From Streptomyces iranensis (GTDB lineage: Bacteria; Actinomycetota; Actinomycetes; Streptomycetales; Streptomycetaceae), in contig NZ_JAGGLR010000015.1 of the NCBI RefSeq assembly GCF_017874715.1, forward strand, positions 62,001-126,000: a stretch of 64,000 nt of DNA, written 5' to 3'. Both the position numbers and the translations under genes were made by a program. Of this stretch, positions 21,141-29,088 are shown in pieces (position 1 is the first letter of the stretch; each line of letters begins with the position of its first letter). The notes beneath the pieces are model-generated. The model made no database searches, was not told the origin of the DNA, and saw nothing but the letters and a program-made list of their open reading frames with translations.

Positions 21141-21150
21141 TGCTGTGATC
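21103..21150. repeat. 12-base tandem repeat over the start of the glycine-rich protein gene
   Basis: About 3.5 copies of a 12-base unit (ACTACTGCTGTC and close variants) overlap the start codon region and encode TAV[MV] repeats. It supplies two in-frame ATGs (21140 and 21128), so copy-number change would keep the frame but alter start choice. Confidence 0.75.
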
Positions 21151-21289
21151 TCTCCCTGGTTGGAGTGGTGCACGGCACTTGCTGACCCGCCCCGATCGCT
21201 AGCCCTTCCTGTTGCGAACGATCGAGGCGGGGGCTCACCCACCCACCAGGCGGGAATCAACCGTCCGGCGGGTGGAGTCATGGGATGCG

Positions 21290-21541
21290 TCAGGGCAACT
21301 CGCCGCCGGAGTCGGGGTGCGGCCGTGCCTCCTTGGGGAACTGGACGTTCCTGGAGTCAGTCATCCACTCCTGTCCGCCCCTCTGGGGGCGGAGAAACGC
21401 GACGAGCGGGCCCGGCATCTGGTGATCGAAGAAGAGTTCATCGACGTCACAGACGGCTTGAAGCACTCCCACACGCCCCGTGGCAGCGTCGTAAGCTCCC
21501 TCGCCCGGCCGGGGCCCGTTGTACGGCGTCGGCTTGTTCAC
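21290..21541 (-). CDS. Small hypothetical protein
   Basis: An 83-residue protein with no recognised domain. It contains a polar N-terminus (NKPTPYNGPRPGEGAYD) and a central acidic/aromatic patch (DVDELFFDHQMPGPLV). The GTG at 21541 overlaps the stop of the 53-residue upstream gene by 4 bases (GTGA), supporting both the start and co-translation. A GTG at 21550 is the alternative. It is the fourth of a run of tightly packed tiny genes. Confidence 0.55.
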   Translation of the reverse strand: MNKPTPYNGPRPGEGAYDAATGRVGVLQAVCDVDELFFDHQMPGPLVAFLRPQRGGQEWMTDSRNVQFPKEARPHPDSGGELP

Positions 21542-21699
21542 CCGATCCACCCCCAGCGGGTGCCGAACGGAGGCATCTCGTGGCCGTCCGGATGGTGTCG
21601 GATCTTCAGTTCGAGATCAGCGGCAAGCCGGTAGTCACCAGAGTCCATGGCCTTCGCCTTCTCCTGCTCCAGGCGGGCGCAGGTGGCACATGAGGTCAT
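21538..21699 (-). CDS. Very small protein with a CxxC motif
   Basis: A 53-residue ORF beginning MTSCATCARLEQEKAKAM, with a Cys-x-x-Cys pair, a charged helix and a C-terminal HHPDGHEMPPFGTRWGW segment. Similar tiny proteins occur beside HTH-TPR regulators in Streptomyces. Its ATG overlaps the preceding stop (ATGA) and its stop overlaps the following GTG. These junctions are the main evidence that it is real. Function is unknown. Confidence 0.6.
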   Translation of the reverse strand: MTSCATCARLEQEKAKAMDSGDYRLAADLELKIRHHPDGHEMPPFGTRWGWIG

Positions 21700-21836
21700 C
21701 GAGTCCGCCCGCCGCGCCCAAGGTGCTTGTCAATCTGCTGGTGCAGGGCCTCCGCACGCGCGTCCAACTCCTTCGGATTCGGGGGCTTGGGCGGGCCCTG
21801 TTGCGTCTCCTGCGGCTGCGCCGGGGACTCGTTCAT
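21696..21836 (-). CDS. Very small polar protein
   Basis: A 46-residue ORF with a Pro/Gln-rich start (MNESPAQPQETQQGPPKPP) and a basic C-terminal helix (ARAEALHQQIDKHLGRGGR). It sits 2 bases after the preceding gene and overlaps the next by 4 bases, so it is translated as part of the same cassette. No known domain. Confidence 0.55.
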   Translation of the reverse strand: MNESPAQPQETQQGPPKPPNPKELDARAEALHQQIDKHLGRGGRTR

Positions 21837-21838
21837 GC

Positions 21839-22111
21839 TCACCGCGCGGCTCCCAGCGCTCGCTGCCGCTCGTGCCGGAGGACGTACAACGGCACGGGGT
21901 CGGCGTCCCACGCGATGGGGTAGCGCTCTGCGGGCGGGATACGCGGCAGCTGAAGCGTGGGCGAGTCCTCGTGCCAGGCAGCAACGCAGGTCGGAGAGGG
22001 GGCTGGCACGGCGACCCGTACCGGGATGGACCTTGTTGTCCGATGGCGACCGGTGGCGGGGAATAACGTGCGTCGCCACCGGTCCATGGATCGGGCGATA
22101 CGCTCTCTCAT
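21839..22111 (-). CDS. Small conserved hypothetical protein, first gene of the minus-strand cassette
   Basis: A 90-residue basic protein starting MRERIARSMDRWRRTLFPATGRHR, a start I recall from small Streptomyces proteins encoded opposite HTH-TPR regulators. The ATG at 22111 has GGGAG 7 bases upstream. The C-terminal half is Arg-rich without a recognised fold. It is the promoter-proximal gene of the run 22111 to 21290, transcribed away from the divergent regulator. Confidence 0.65.
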   Translation of the reverse strand: MRERIARSMDRWRRTLFPATGRHRTTRSIPVRVAVPAPSPTCVAAWHEDSPTLQLPRIPPAERYPIAWDADPVPLYVLRHERQRALGAAR

Positions 22112-22227
22112 GTTGACGCTCCCTACGCAGCGTTGACCATGCCCCCGGGCCGGTTGCACGGTCGCGGGGGTCCTCTTCGCTCTAGGCAACCGCTCCACTA
22201 CGCATCGCGGTACCGTGGCAAGAGCGG

Positions 22228-22243
22228 AAGCTTTTAAAAGCTT
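22228..22243. promoter_or_regulatory. Perfect 16-bp AT-rich palindrome in the divergent promoter region
   Basis: AAGCTTTTAAAAGCTT is a perfect palindrome and stands out in this GC-rich genome. It lies between the minus-strand cassette (start 22111) and the HTH-TPR regulator (start 22279). It is the natural candidate operator for that regulator. Confidence 0.65.
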
Positions 22244-22278
22244 TAAGCGCCCGCCTTTGCTGAGGAGATGAGCGCCGC

Positions 22279-23625
22279 GTGAGCCAGCGGGAGCCGAACG
22301 AGAGTTTGGAACGGCTGTACCGAGAGACCGGGTGGACGCTGCGGCAGCTTGCGCAGGAGGTCAACCGCATCGGCACGGAACGCGGAACGCCGCAGAAGTA
22401 CCGGGAACCATCCGCTCATCAGTGGCTTCGCGGGTACATGCCGAAAGAGGCTGCCCGACCGCTGATCTTGGAAGCGTTCGCCAGAAAACTGAACCGACCG
22501 ATCACGCACACTGAGGCAGGATTCCCCCTGCCTGCCGACGAGTCGAACGCGCGCCTGGGTACCGTTGAGGCGTTGATCGACTTGGGGAGGCAGGACATGG
22601 ACCCCTCGCGCCGCAGTGTCCTTGGCGCGAGTCTCTTCTCTGTCGCGTTGACCGTGCCCAACTGGCCGGACGTCGTAGGCCGAATGGAAGCCATTCAGAC
22701 AGGGTGGGCGCAGCGCATAGGGATGCCTGACGTTCATACGGTCGTAGCCATGACCGAACGGATCTCAGAGCTTGATGATCAGTTCGGCGGCCGACACGCA
22801 TGCCCCATGGCCGCAGCATTTCTTGTCAATACGGTGGCTCCATATCTTCGGGCCGACGCCACAGAAACAGTCCGTAAAGCGATGATGTCGGCCGCGTCGG
22901 ACCTGTGTTACCTCACTGGATACATGGCCGTGGACGAAGGGGTTCACGGATTGGCACAGCGGTATTACTTGAAGGCTTTGGGGCTGGCTGGTGCTTCGGA
23001 GGATTATCTGACTTACTGCACCACGCTGCGAGGGATGAGCGTTCAAGCGGTTGATCTGGGGCATGGCAGGACCGCGATGCGGCTTGCCGACGCCGCCGCT
23101 GCCGCATCCCCCAAGGCCGGTCCCAGGATGCGAGCATTTCTTGCTGGTCAACAGGCGCATGCTTCGGCGCAGATCGGCGAAAAGGTAAATGCTCTCATGT
23201 ACCTTCGAGAAGCCGAAATCGCCATGGATAAGGCCGAGTCTCAGCAGAAGGCATTTGGATCGTACGATCCGGCAGCCTTGAACTATCACACCAGCCAGGT
23301 TCGCTACGAACTTGGTGACGTGACCGGTGCAATCGAAGCAATGAAGCAGTCGGACAGATTGAGGTATGACGTTTATCGGCGCACTCGCGTCCGACAGCGC
23401 GCCATGCTGGCCGAGCGGCAAATCGCTGTAGGGCATGTGGAGGCAGCATGCGCTACCTGGCACAGCGCACTCGATGACTACCCACTGGTTCAATCAGGAA
23501 GGGCTGATCAGCGAATGCAGAGCATGCTGCAACTGATCAAACCGCACCTGAAGAATCATGCCGCCCGCGACCTGAACGACCGCGCACGAATGCTTATGCC
23601 TATCTCGCTACTACGCGTTCGTTGA
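22279..23625 (+). CDS. HTH-domain regulator with C-terminal TPR-like repeats
   Basis: A 448-residue protein. An N-terminal XRE-like helix-turn-helix spans residues about 10-75 (ETGWTLRQLAQEVNRIG, then REPSAHQWLRGYMP). A linker with DPSRRSVLGASLFSVAL follows, then an all-helical TPR-like region from about 130 to 430. This architecture is common in actinomycetes, where the TPR part senses a peptide or partner protein. The GTG at 22279 sits 11 bases after GAGGAG, and the same TGA/GTG junction closes a 4-codon mini-ORF (22268-22282). Codon usage is less GC-biased than the neighbours, consistent with acquisition by transfer. Confidence 0.88.
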   Translation: MSQREPNESLERLYRETGWTLRQLAQEVNRIGTERGTPQKYREPSAHQWLRGYMPKEAARPLILEAFARKLNRPITHTEAGFPLPADESNARLGTVEALIDLGRQDMDPSRRSVLGASLFSVALTVPNWPDVVGRMEAIQTGWAQRIGMPDVHTVVAMTERISELDDQFGGRHACPMAAAFLVNTVAPYLRADATETVRKAMMSAASDLCYLTGYMAVDEGVHGLAQRYYLKALGLAGASEDYLTYCTTLRGMSVQAVDLGHGRTAMRLADAAAAASPKAGPRMRAFLAGQQAHASAQIGEKVNALMYLREAEIAMDKAESQQKAFGSYDPAALNYHTSQVRYELGDVTGAIEAMKQSDRLRYDVYRRTRVRQRAMLAERQIAVGHVEAACATWHSALDDYPLVQSGRADQRMQSMLQLIKPHLKNHAARDLNDRARMLMPISLLRVR

Positions 23626-23677
23626 GCCACCACACCTGTTGCACGGAGAGGATCGGCGGCCTGTTGTAACGCCTCCG

Positions 23678-23866
23678 TCGCGCTCAGCGCTGGACATCGA
23701 GGCCCGGATGCTCGCCGCCGGAGGTGGGCCGGTGGCCCGGTGGCCCGGTCACAAGTCCATCCGGGCGATTGCCGACACCTGCGGGCACCTGGTGTCGGAG
23801 TCCTGGGAGCCTGGCCGGAGGACCGTGGAAGCGACCATGAGGCCACAGACGAAGGTCATCAAGGGA
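23678..23866 (+). pseudogene. Tyrosine recombinase (integrase) C-terminal remnant
   Basis: About 60 residues read as the end of a phage-type integrase (ARMLAAGGGPVARWPGHKSI, then DTCGHLVSESWEPGRR). The GHKSI histidine region is recognisable, but the position of the catalytic tyrosine in DTYGHL-type motifs is cysteine here. The rest of the domain is absent, because the frame upstream has no homology. It is therefore a dead fragment. Its place at the edge of the HTH-TPR cassette suggests a former mobile element. Confidence 0.65.
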
Positions 23867-23930
23867 GCCCGTCGAGCGGCCCGGCAGGGGTCGCACAGGC
23901 CGCCTGGTCAGTCCCTGACCCACACATGCC

Positions 23931-23963
23931 GAAGACCCCCCAAGGGAAAGTTGGGGGGTCTTC
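23931..23963. terminator. Bidirectional hairpin terminator downstream of terD
   Basis: A 13-bp perfect stem with a 7-base loop, running from 23931 to 23963, 13 bases beyond the terD stop. It also faces the integrase remnant from the left. Confidence 0.85.
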
Positions 23964-23976
23964 GTCAGGGGGCGAT

Positions 23977-24552
23977 TCAGACGCTGACGCCGAAGTCCTT
24001 GGCGATGCCCACCAGGCCGGAGGCGTAGCCCTGGCCCACGGCGCGGAACTTCCACTCCGCGCCATTGCGGTACAGCTCGCCGAAGACCATGGCGGTCTCG
24101 GTGGCGGCGTCCTCGCTCAGGTCGTAGCGGGCGATCTCGGTGCCGCCGGCCTGGTTGACGATGCGGATGAACGCGTTCCGCACCTGGCCGAAGTTCTGGC
24201 TACGGGACTCGGCTTCGTAGATCGAGACCGGGAAGACGATCTTCTCCACGTCGGCCGGCAGGCCGGCCAGGTTGATGTTGATCTGCTCGTCGTCGCCCTC
24301 GCCCTGGCCGGTGACGTTGTCACCGGTGTGGACGATGGTCTGGTCCGGTGTGGACTTGTTGTTGAAGAACACGAAGTGCTGGTCGGAGTAGACCTTGCCG
24401 TTCGGGTTCACGGCGATGGCGCTCGCGTCGAGGTCGAAGTCGGTGCCCGTGGTGGTGCGGACATCCCAGCCGAGGCCGACCGTGACGGCGGTCAGGCCCG
24501 GTGCCTCCTTGGTGAGCGAGACGTTGCCGCCCTTGGACAGGCTTACAGCCAT
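23977..24552 (-). CDS. terD: TerD-family calcium-binding stress protein
   Basis: A 191-residue TerD-domain protein covering the whole sequence (MAVSLSKGGNVSLTKEAPGL start). The calcium-coordinating acidic clusters DFDLDASAI and GEGDDEQI are intact. Streptomyces carry many TerD paralogues linked to tellurite and oxidative stress and to differentiation, so tellurium resistance as such is not implied. It is monocistronic, with a hairpin terminator just downstream. Confidence 0.95.
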   Translation of the reverse strand: MAVSLSKGGNVSLTKEAPGLTAVTVGLGWDVRTTTGTDFDLDASAIAVNPNGKVYSDQHFVFFNNKSTPDQTIVHTGDNVTGQGEGDDEQININLAGLPADVEKIVFPVSIYEAESRSQNFGQVRNAFIRIVNQAGGTEIARYDLSEDAATETAMVFGELYRNGAEWKFRAVGQGYASGLVGIAKDFGVSV

Positions 24553-24726
24553 GGGGAGTCCCTTTCGTGGTCTCGATGGTCCGAGGCGACGGGCGAAGCC
24601 GTCGTCACCCTCCACAACGCCATGAATGGCCCGACAGGTTCCAGCTCTCTTTACTTTCTTTGCCAAACCCTGATGTCCGGGTACGACGAGATAACAAGAT
24701 GACGCCGCCGGGGTCGGCAGGCGACC

Positions 24727-25164
24727 ATGGGGGACATGCCCGCGCCCTATGTCATCCGAGGTTCGGTCTTCTTGCCGGAGGCCGAGTTGATGTGGCGTTT
24801 CTCGCGGTCCTCCGGGCCCGGCGGACAGCACGTCAACACCACTGACAGCCAGGTCGAGCTGCGCTTCGACCTCGCCCGCACCGAGGCGCTGCCGTCCGTA
24901 TGGAAGGAGCGCGCCCTGGAGCGGCTGGCGGGCCGGCTGGTGGACGGGGTGGTGACCGTACGGGCCTCCGAGCACCGTTCGCAGTGGCGCAACCGCGAGA
25001 CGGCCGCCGTAAGGCTCGCGTCGCTGCTCGCGGAGGCGACCGCACCACCGCCCAAGCCGCGCCGCCCCACCCGGATCCCCCGGGGCATCAACGAGCGGCG
25101 GCTGCGCGAGAAGAAGCAGCGAAGCGACGTCAAGCGGGGGCGTACGGGGCGGGGCTGGACGTAG
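24727..25164 (+). CDS. arfB: ArfB/YaeJ-type peptide chain release factor-like protein
   Basis: A 145-residue protein with the peptidyl-tRNA hydrolase motif SGPGGQHVN (GGQ) at about residues 30-38 and a basic C-terminal tail (LREKKQRSDVKRGRTGRGW). It lacks the codon-recognition domains of RF1/RF2. This layout is that of ArfB, whose tail enters the mRNA channel of stalled ribosomes so that GGQ can release the nascent chain. The ATG at 24727 is used, and an in-frame ATG at 24736 is also possible. It is divergent from terD. Confidence 0.92.
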   Translation: MGDMPAPYVIRGSVFLPEAELMWRFSRSSGPGGQHVNTTDSQVELRFDLARTEALPSVWKERALERLAGRLVDGVVTVRASEHRSQWRNRETAAVRLASLLAEATAPPPKPRRPTRIPRGINERRLREKKQRSDVKRGRTGRGWT

Positions 25165-25293
25165 CCCCCGGACCGGGCCGACCGGACCCCCGGTCACCGT
25201 TCCCCGGATCGAGCCGACCGGGCCGCCCGGTCACCGCTCCCGGGACCGGACCGCCCGGTCACCACTCCCCGGTGGCCACGTCTCCGGCGCCTC

Positions 25294-25851
25294 TCACCCC
25301 AGCGTCCGGTAGCGCCCCCTGAAGTACGTCAGCGGCCCGCCCTCCGCGGCCGGTGCCGCCGCGGCGAGCACCCGCGCCACCACCAGCGTGTGGTCCCCGG
25401 CCGTCACCCGCTGCTCGGTGCGGCACTCCAGCGTCGCCAGCGCGCCCACCGCGAGCGGGGCGTCCGTATGCTCGCCCCGCACCACGGGCATGTCCTCGAA
25501 CAGCAATCTGTCGCTGATGCGCCCCTTCATTGCGAATCGTCCCGCGATGTGCCGCTGACCTTCCGACAGGACCGATACCGCCCAGTGGGGCTGTCGCTCC
25601 AGGAGCTCGTCCATCCGGGACCCGTTGCGAACGCTCACCATCACCAGCGGCGGGTCAAGTGACACTGACATGAACGCGGTGGCCGTCATGCCGACGTCCT
25701 CGCCGCGCGGCCCCTCCTCCGGGTCGTGCGCGGTCACCAGCACCACACCCGCGGTGAACCGCGACAGCGCGATGCGGAACTCGTCCTCGCTCACCCCACC
25801 AGCATGGGGGACGGCGGGCTCGGCTGGGCTGGAAGGAGTTGTCGGGAACAC
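25294..25851 (-). CDS. Flavin reductase family protein
   Basis: A 185-residue split-barrel flavin reductase-like protein. Visible signatures are FRIALSRFTAGVVLVTAHD, GMTATAFMSVSLDPPLVMVSV, the WAVSVLSEGQRHIAGRFA helix and a C-terminal LTYFRGRYRTLG. Family members bind FMN and either serve two-component monooxygenases or act alone as reductases. No oxygenase partner is adjacent. The GTG at 25851 follows GAAGG closely. A start nearer SEDEFR is possible because the first 18 residues are not conserved. Confidence 0.88.
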   Translation of the reverse strand: MFPTTPSSPAEPAVPHAGGVSEDEFRIALSRFTAGVVLVTAHDPEEGPRGEDVGMTATAFMSVSLDPPLVMVSVRNGSRMDELLERQPHWAVSVLSEGQRHIAGRFAMKGRISDRLLFEDMPVVRGEHTDAPLAVGALATLECRTEQRVTAGDHTLVVARVLAAAAPAAEGGPLTYFRGRYRTLG

Positions 25852-26061
25852 CCTTCGACGCTAACCGCCCCCGGCCGGTCTCCGCATCGGGCCCGGGGAC
25901 CACTCCGGGCGTAGGTCGCGGGCCGTAAGCCCGGCGCCGGGCCGGGGGTGTCCGGGCTCCCCGGGCGGCCGCCCCACATGGCCAGGCGCCCTCGTTCCGG
26001 GATTTGCGATCACAAAAACTAGGAGCGCTCCCATCCGCCCTGTTGCAGAGGTGAACACGGT

Positions 26062-26079
26062 CTGTGACATGAGTCACAG
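26062..26079. promoter_or_regulatory. Crp-like binding site between the flavin reductase gene and cdgB
   Basis: CTGTGACATGAGTCACAG is a perfect inverted repeat with 7-bp arms and a 4-base spacer. It contains TGTGA-N6-TCACA and also fits GTG-N6-GNCAC, the form described for Streptomyces Crp. It lies 120 bases upstream of the cyclase start. A BldD-type site is less likely, because the TGAC and GTCA arms are one base too close together. Confidence 0.65.
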
Positions 26080-26198
26080 CAGGCAGTAATTGTTGACCCT
26101 GTGTACCGAGTGGGCAGCTCGCTGTGATTCAGTGACCGTGGCAATCGGATGACAAGACGCCAGGAGTTTGCTGTCGAGGTCTCGGGGGAGTGCGATCG

Positions 26199-27890
26199 AT
26201 GGAGACCGAGTCGGAGCCGTACATCCGCCTTGCGACACTGCGGCAGCTGCACCAGGTGGTCGCCGATCTGAACACCGCCCGCAGCCTCGCCGACACGCTT
26301 CAGGCCGTCGCCGACGGTGTCATCGCCGGGCTCGGCTTCGAGCTGTCGGCCGTCAACCTCGTCCGCCCCGACGGGGACCTCCTCGTCGCCGCCGTCGGCG
26401 GCAGCGCCGGGGCCGAGGCGCTGATGGCCGGGCGGGTCGGCTCCCGCTGCTCCTGGGAGCGCCGGCTGTCCATGGGCGAGCGCTGGGGCGATCTGCGCTT
26501 CATTCCGTACAGCGAGGGCTGGGTCCTCGACGACGACGACGTCCCGCAGTGGCACACCCCAGGACCCGCGCCCCGCTTCCCCGACGAATGGCATCCGATG
26601 GACCGCCTGTTCGCCCCGCTCTACGCGGCGGGCGCGTCCGGCGGCGAGCTCATAGGCGTGCTGTCCGTCGACAAACCGCGCAACGGCCGCCACCCCGGCG
26701 CCTGGGGCCGCGAAGCCCTCCAGATGTACGCCTTCCACGCCGCCGTCGCGATCGGCAACGCCCGGCTGCGCGGCAACATGCAGCGCGCCCTGCTGCGCCT
26801 GGAACGCGAGCAGCAGGCGCTGCGCGCCAGCGAGGAGTCCTTCCGGCAGGCGTTCGAGTACGCGCCCAGCGGTATGGCCATCGCCGAGATGGGCGGCGAT
26901 CAGCACGGCCGGCTGCTGCGCACCAACGACGCCCTGTGCCGGCTGCTGGGCCGCCCCGCCTCCGCGATGCGCCGCTTCTCCTTCTCCGACCTGGTCCACC
27001 CCGAGGACATCGGCACCCTGCTGCGCACCTCCGCCGAGGGCGGCCGCGCCGAGCTGCGGCTGGCCCGCCGCGACGGTTCGTACGTCTGGGTCTCGCTGCG
27101 CAACTCGGTGGTGGCCGACGCCGCCGACGGCCCGCGCTTCCTGCTCACCCATGTCGAGGACATCGAGGAGCGCAAGCGCCATGAGCTGCAGCTCGCCCAC
27201 CGCGCCAGCCATGACTCCCTGACCGGCCTGCCCAACAGCGCCGAGCTGCGCGCCCGGCTCGCCGCCCGGCTGTGCGCCACCCCGCCCCGGCCGGGCGGGG
27301 GGTATGAGGACGGGGGCGCGTCGGACGGCGGTGTCGCGGACTCCGGTGGGGTCTATGTGGACGCGGCGGGGCATCTGCACGGCTTCGACGACTTCGAGTT
27401 CTTCGGCACCCCGCCCCCGGTCGAGACCGCCCCGTTCGACGGCCATGTGCACACCGTCCCGCCCAACGAGGACTCCGACATCGACGACGGCCATAAGGGG
27501 CTCGCGGTGCTCTTCTGCGACCTCGACGGCTTCAAGTCCATCAACGACCGATTCGGGCACCACGCGGGCGACGCCGTGCTCATCGAGGTCGCCCGCCGGC
27601 TGACCAACGGAGTGCGGGAAGGGGATACGGTCGCCCGCCTCGGCGGTGACGAGTTCGTCGTCCTCGCCGACGGCCTCGGCCGGGCCGACGCGGCTGACCT
27701 GGCGGTACGGCTGCGGAACGCGATCACTCCGCCCATCCGGGTGGACGGCCGGGCCGTCCGGGTCGGCGCCAGCTTCGGCATCGGCTGGGCGGGCTGCGGA
27801 ATGTCGGCCGAAGACGTGTTGCACTCCGCTGACCAGCGGATGTACATCGAGAAGCGGTCCCGCTCCAAGGAGCGCCGCCGGGCCGGATGA
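26199..27890 (+). CDS. cdgB: Diguanylate cyclase, GAF-PAS-GGDEF (CdgB type)
   Basis: A 563-residue soluble protein. A GAF domain (about 20-190) is followed by a short coiled segment, a PAS/PAC domain (about 205-330) and a GGDEF domain. The active-site RLGGDEF is intact at 480-486, and an inhibitory RxxD site (REGD) lies five residues before GGDEF. It should make cyclic di-GMP from GTP and be feedback inhibited. The order matches CdgB of S. coelicolor, which affects development. A low-complexity insert of about 90 residues splits the GGDEF domain between LTGLPN and FCDLDGFK. ATG 26199 is chosen for the GGGGGAG 8 bases upstream. A Crp-like site lies upstream. Confidence 0.94.
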   Translation: METESEPYIRLATLRQLHQVVADLNTARSLADTLQAVADGVIAGLGFELSAVNLVRPDGDLLVAAVGGSAGAEALMAGRVGSRCSWERRLSMGERWGDLRFIPYSEGWVLDDDDVPQWHTPGPAPRFPDEWHPMDRLFAPLYAAGASGGELIGVLSVDKPRNGRHPGAWGREALQMYAFHAAVAIGNARLRGNMQRALLRLEREQQALRASEESFRQAFEYAPSGMAIAEMGGDQHGRLLRTNDALCRLLGRPASAMRRFSFSDLVHPEDIGTLLRTSAEGGRAELRLARRDGSYVWVSLRNSVVADAADGPRFLLTHVEDIEERKRHELQLAHRASHDSLTGLPNSAELRARLAARLCATPPRPGGGYEDGGASDGGVADSGGVYVDAAGHLHGFDDFEFFGTPPPVETAPFDGHVHTVPPNEDSDIDDGHKGLAVLFCDLDGFKSINDRFGHHAGDAVLIEVARRLTNGVREGDTVARLGGDEFVVLADGLGRADAADLAVRLRNAITPPIRVDGRAVRVGASFGIGWAGCGMSAEDVLHSADQRMYIEKRSRSKERRRAG

Positions 27891-28076
27891 GGTAGGGGGG
27901 CGGTCGGTCGCGGTAGGCTGCGCCGATGCGGCCATGCCGCCGACAGTGAACCGATCATGAATATTGGCCATCCGGACAGCACACGCCCTGTTGAGGCCCT
28001 CTCGACCCTGATATGAGCTGTCGTGGCGCGTTCTGATCCCGCGCCGATGGCCATATGCATAGGGGAGTGACGAGGG

Positions 28077-29087
28077 ATGACGGCCGGCAACAACGGCTCG
28101 GGCACACCGGAGAACGACGATCCGTTCGCCTACCTGTATCGCTCGGAGGGCGATCAAGGGAACGAGGGCGGTCAGTCGGGCCAGCCGGGTGCCGCCCCCC
28201 GCACCGGTGGCTATGGCTACCCAGGCCCGGCCCAGCCAGGGGTTCCCCGCACCTCGTACAACCAGGTCCGCGCGGTGGGGGAGCGCAACTACGGCCAGCA
28301 GATCCCGAACCAGCAGCCGCAGCAGGGGTACGGCCAGCAGGGGTACGGCCAGCAGGGCGGCCATGGTCGACAGAACGCCCACTACGCCGCCCCCGAGACC
28401 CTGCCCGGCGGCGCGCCCCGCCAGCCCGGTGCGGCCGCCCCGCGCGGCGGCCATGGCGGAGGCGGCCGCGGCCCCAACAGCAAGGGGCTGCTCATCGGTG
28501 CCATCGCGGTGGTCGCGGTGGTCCTCGTGGGCATCGGCGTCGCCATGATCACCAACGGTGACGACAACAAGGGCGACCAGGCCGACCCGACCGGCCAGCC
28601 CACGGCGGGCTCCAGCGTCCGGCCCCGCCAGCCCTCCGGGCCCGCCAAGGGCCCCGGCGACGAGAAGCTGCCCACCACGGACGCCGCGAAGATGAAGCTG
28701 ACCGGCGGCGCGGCCGCCGCGAGCGACATCAAGGGCGCCAAGGCCGCGGGCGGCACCTACGTCGGCGGGCTCAACACCCCGGGCTCGTCCGCGACCTGGA
28801 ACCTGGACGTGGCCAAGGCGAAGTCCTACCGGCTGTACGTCACCTACGGGGTGCCCGGCGAGGACCAGAGCATGTCGTTGACGATCAACGGCAAGAAGGA
28901 GACGCGGCCGCTCAACATGAAGAACTTCTCGGGCGCGCCGAAGGGTGACTACGAGAAGGGCTGGACCGAGACCTGGTCGATCGTCCAGCTCGCCAAGGGC
29001 ACCAACACGATCACCGTGTCGTGTGACCCCGGCGACAAGTGCGACGCCAACATCGATCAGATGTGGCTCGCCAAGGGCAAGGGCTAG
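28077..29087 (+). CDS. Membrane-anchored protein with a carbohydrate-binding-like extracellular domain
   Basis: A 336-residue protein. Residues 1-135 are cytoplasmic and Gly/Pro/Gln-rich (repeats such as QQGYGQQGYGQQGG). One transmembrane helix (about 138-160, LLIGAIAVVAVVLVGIGVAMI) is followed by a disordered linker. A C-terminal beta-sandwich-like domain (about 210-336) has ATWNLDVAKAKSYRLYVTYG and NTITVSCDPGDKCDANIDQMWL. The last part resembles CBM6/CBM35-type modules. It probably anchors or senses wall or extracellular glycans. No catalytic domain is present. It follows cdgB on the same strand, 186 bases downstream. Confidence 0.8.
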   Translation: MTAGNNGSGTPENDDPFAYLYRSEGDQGNEGGQSGQPGAAPRTGGYGYPGPAQPGVPRTSYNQVRAVGERNYGQQIPNQQPQQGYGQQGYGQQGGHGRQNAHYAAPETLPGGAPRQPGAAAPRGGHGGGGRGPNSKGLLIGAIAVVAVVLVGIGVAMITNGDDNKGDQADPTGQPTAGSSVRPRQPSGPAKGPGDEKLPTTDAAKMKLTGGAAAASDIKGAKAAGGTYVGGLNTPGSSATWNLDVAKAKSYRLYVTYGVPGEDQSMSLTINGKKETRPLNMKNFSGAPKGDYEKGWTETWSIVQLAKGTNTITVSCDPGDKCDANIDQMWLAKGKG

Positions 29088-29088
29088 G

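Noticed and set aside
26062..26079. BldD box upstream of cdgB
   Set aside because: The TGAC and GTCA arms fit, but BldD sites have a five-base centre between AC and GT and this one has four, so the Crp reading is preferred. It is kept as an alternative in the finding.
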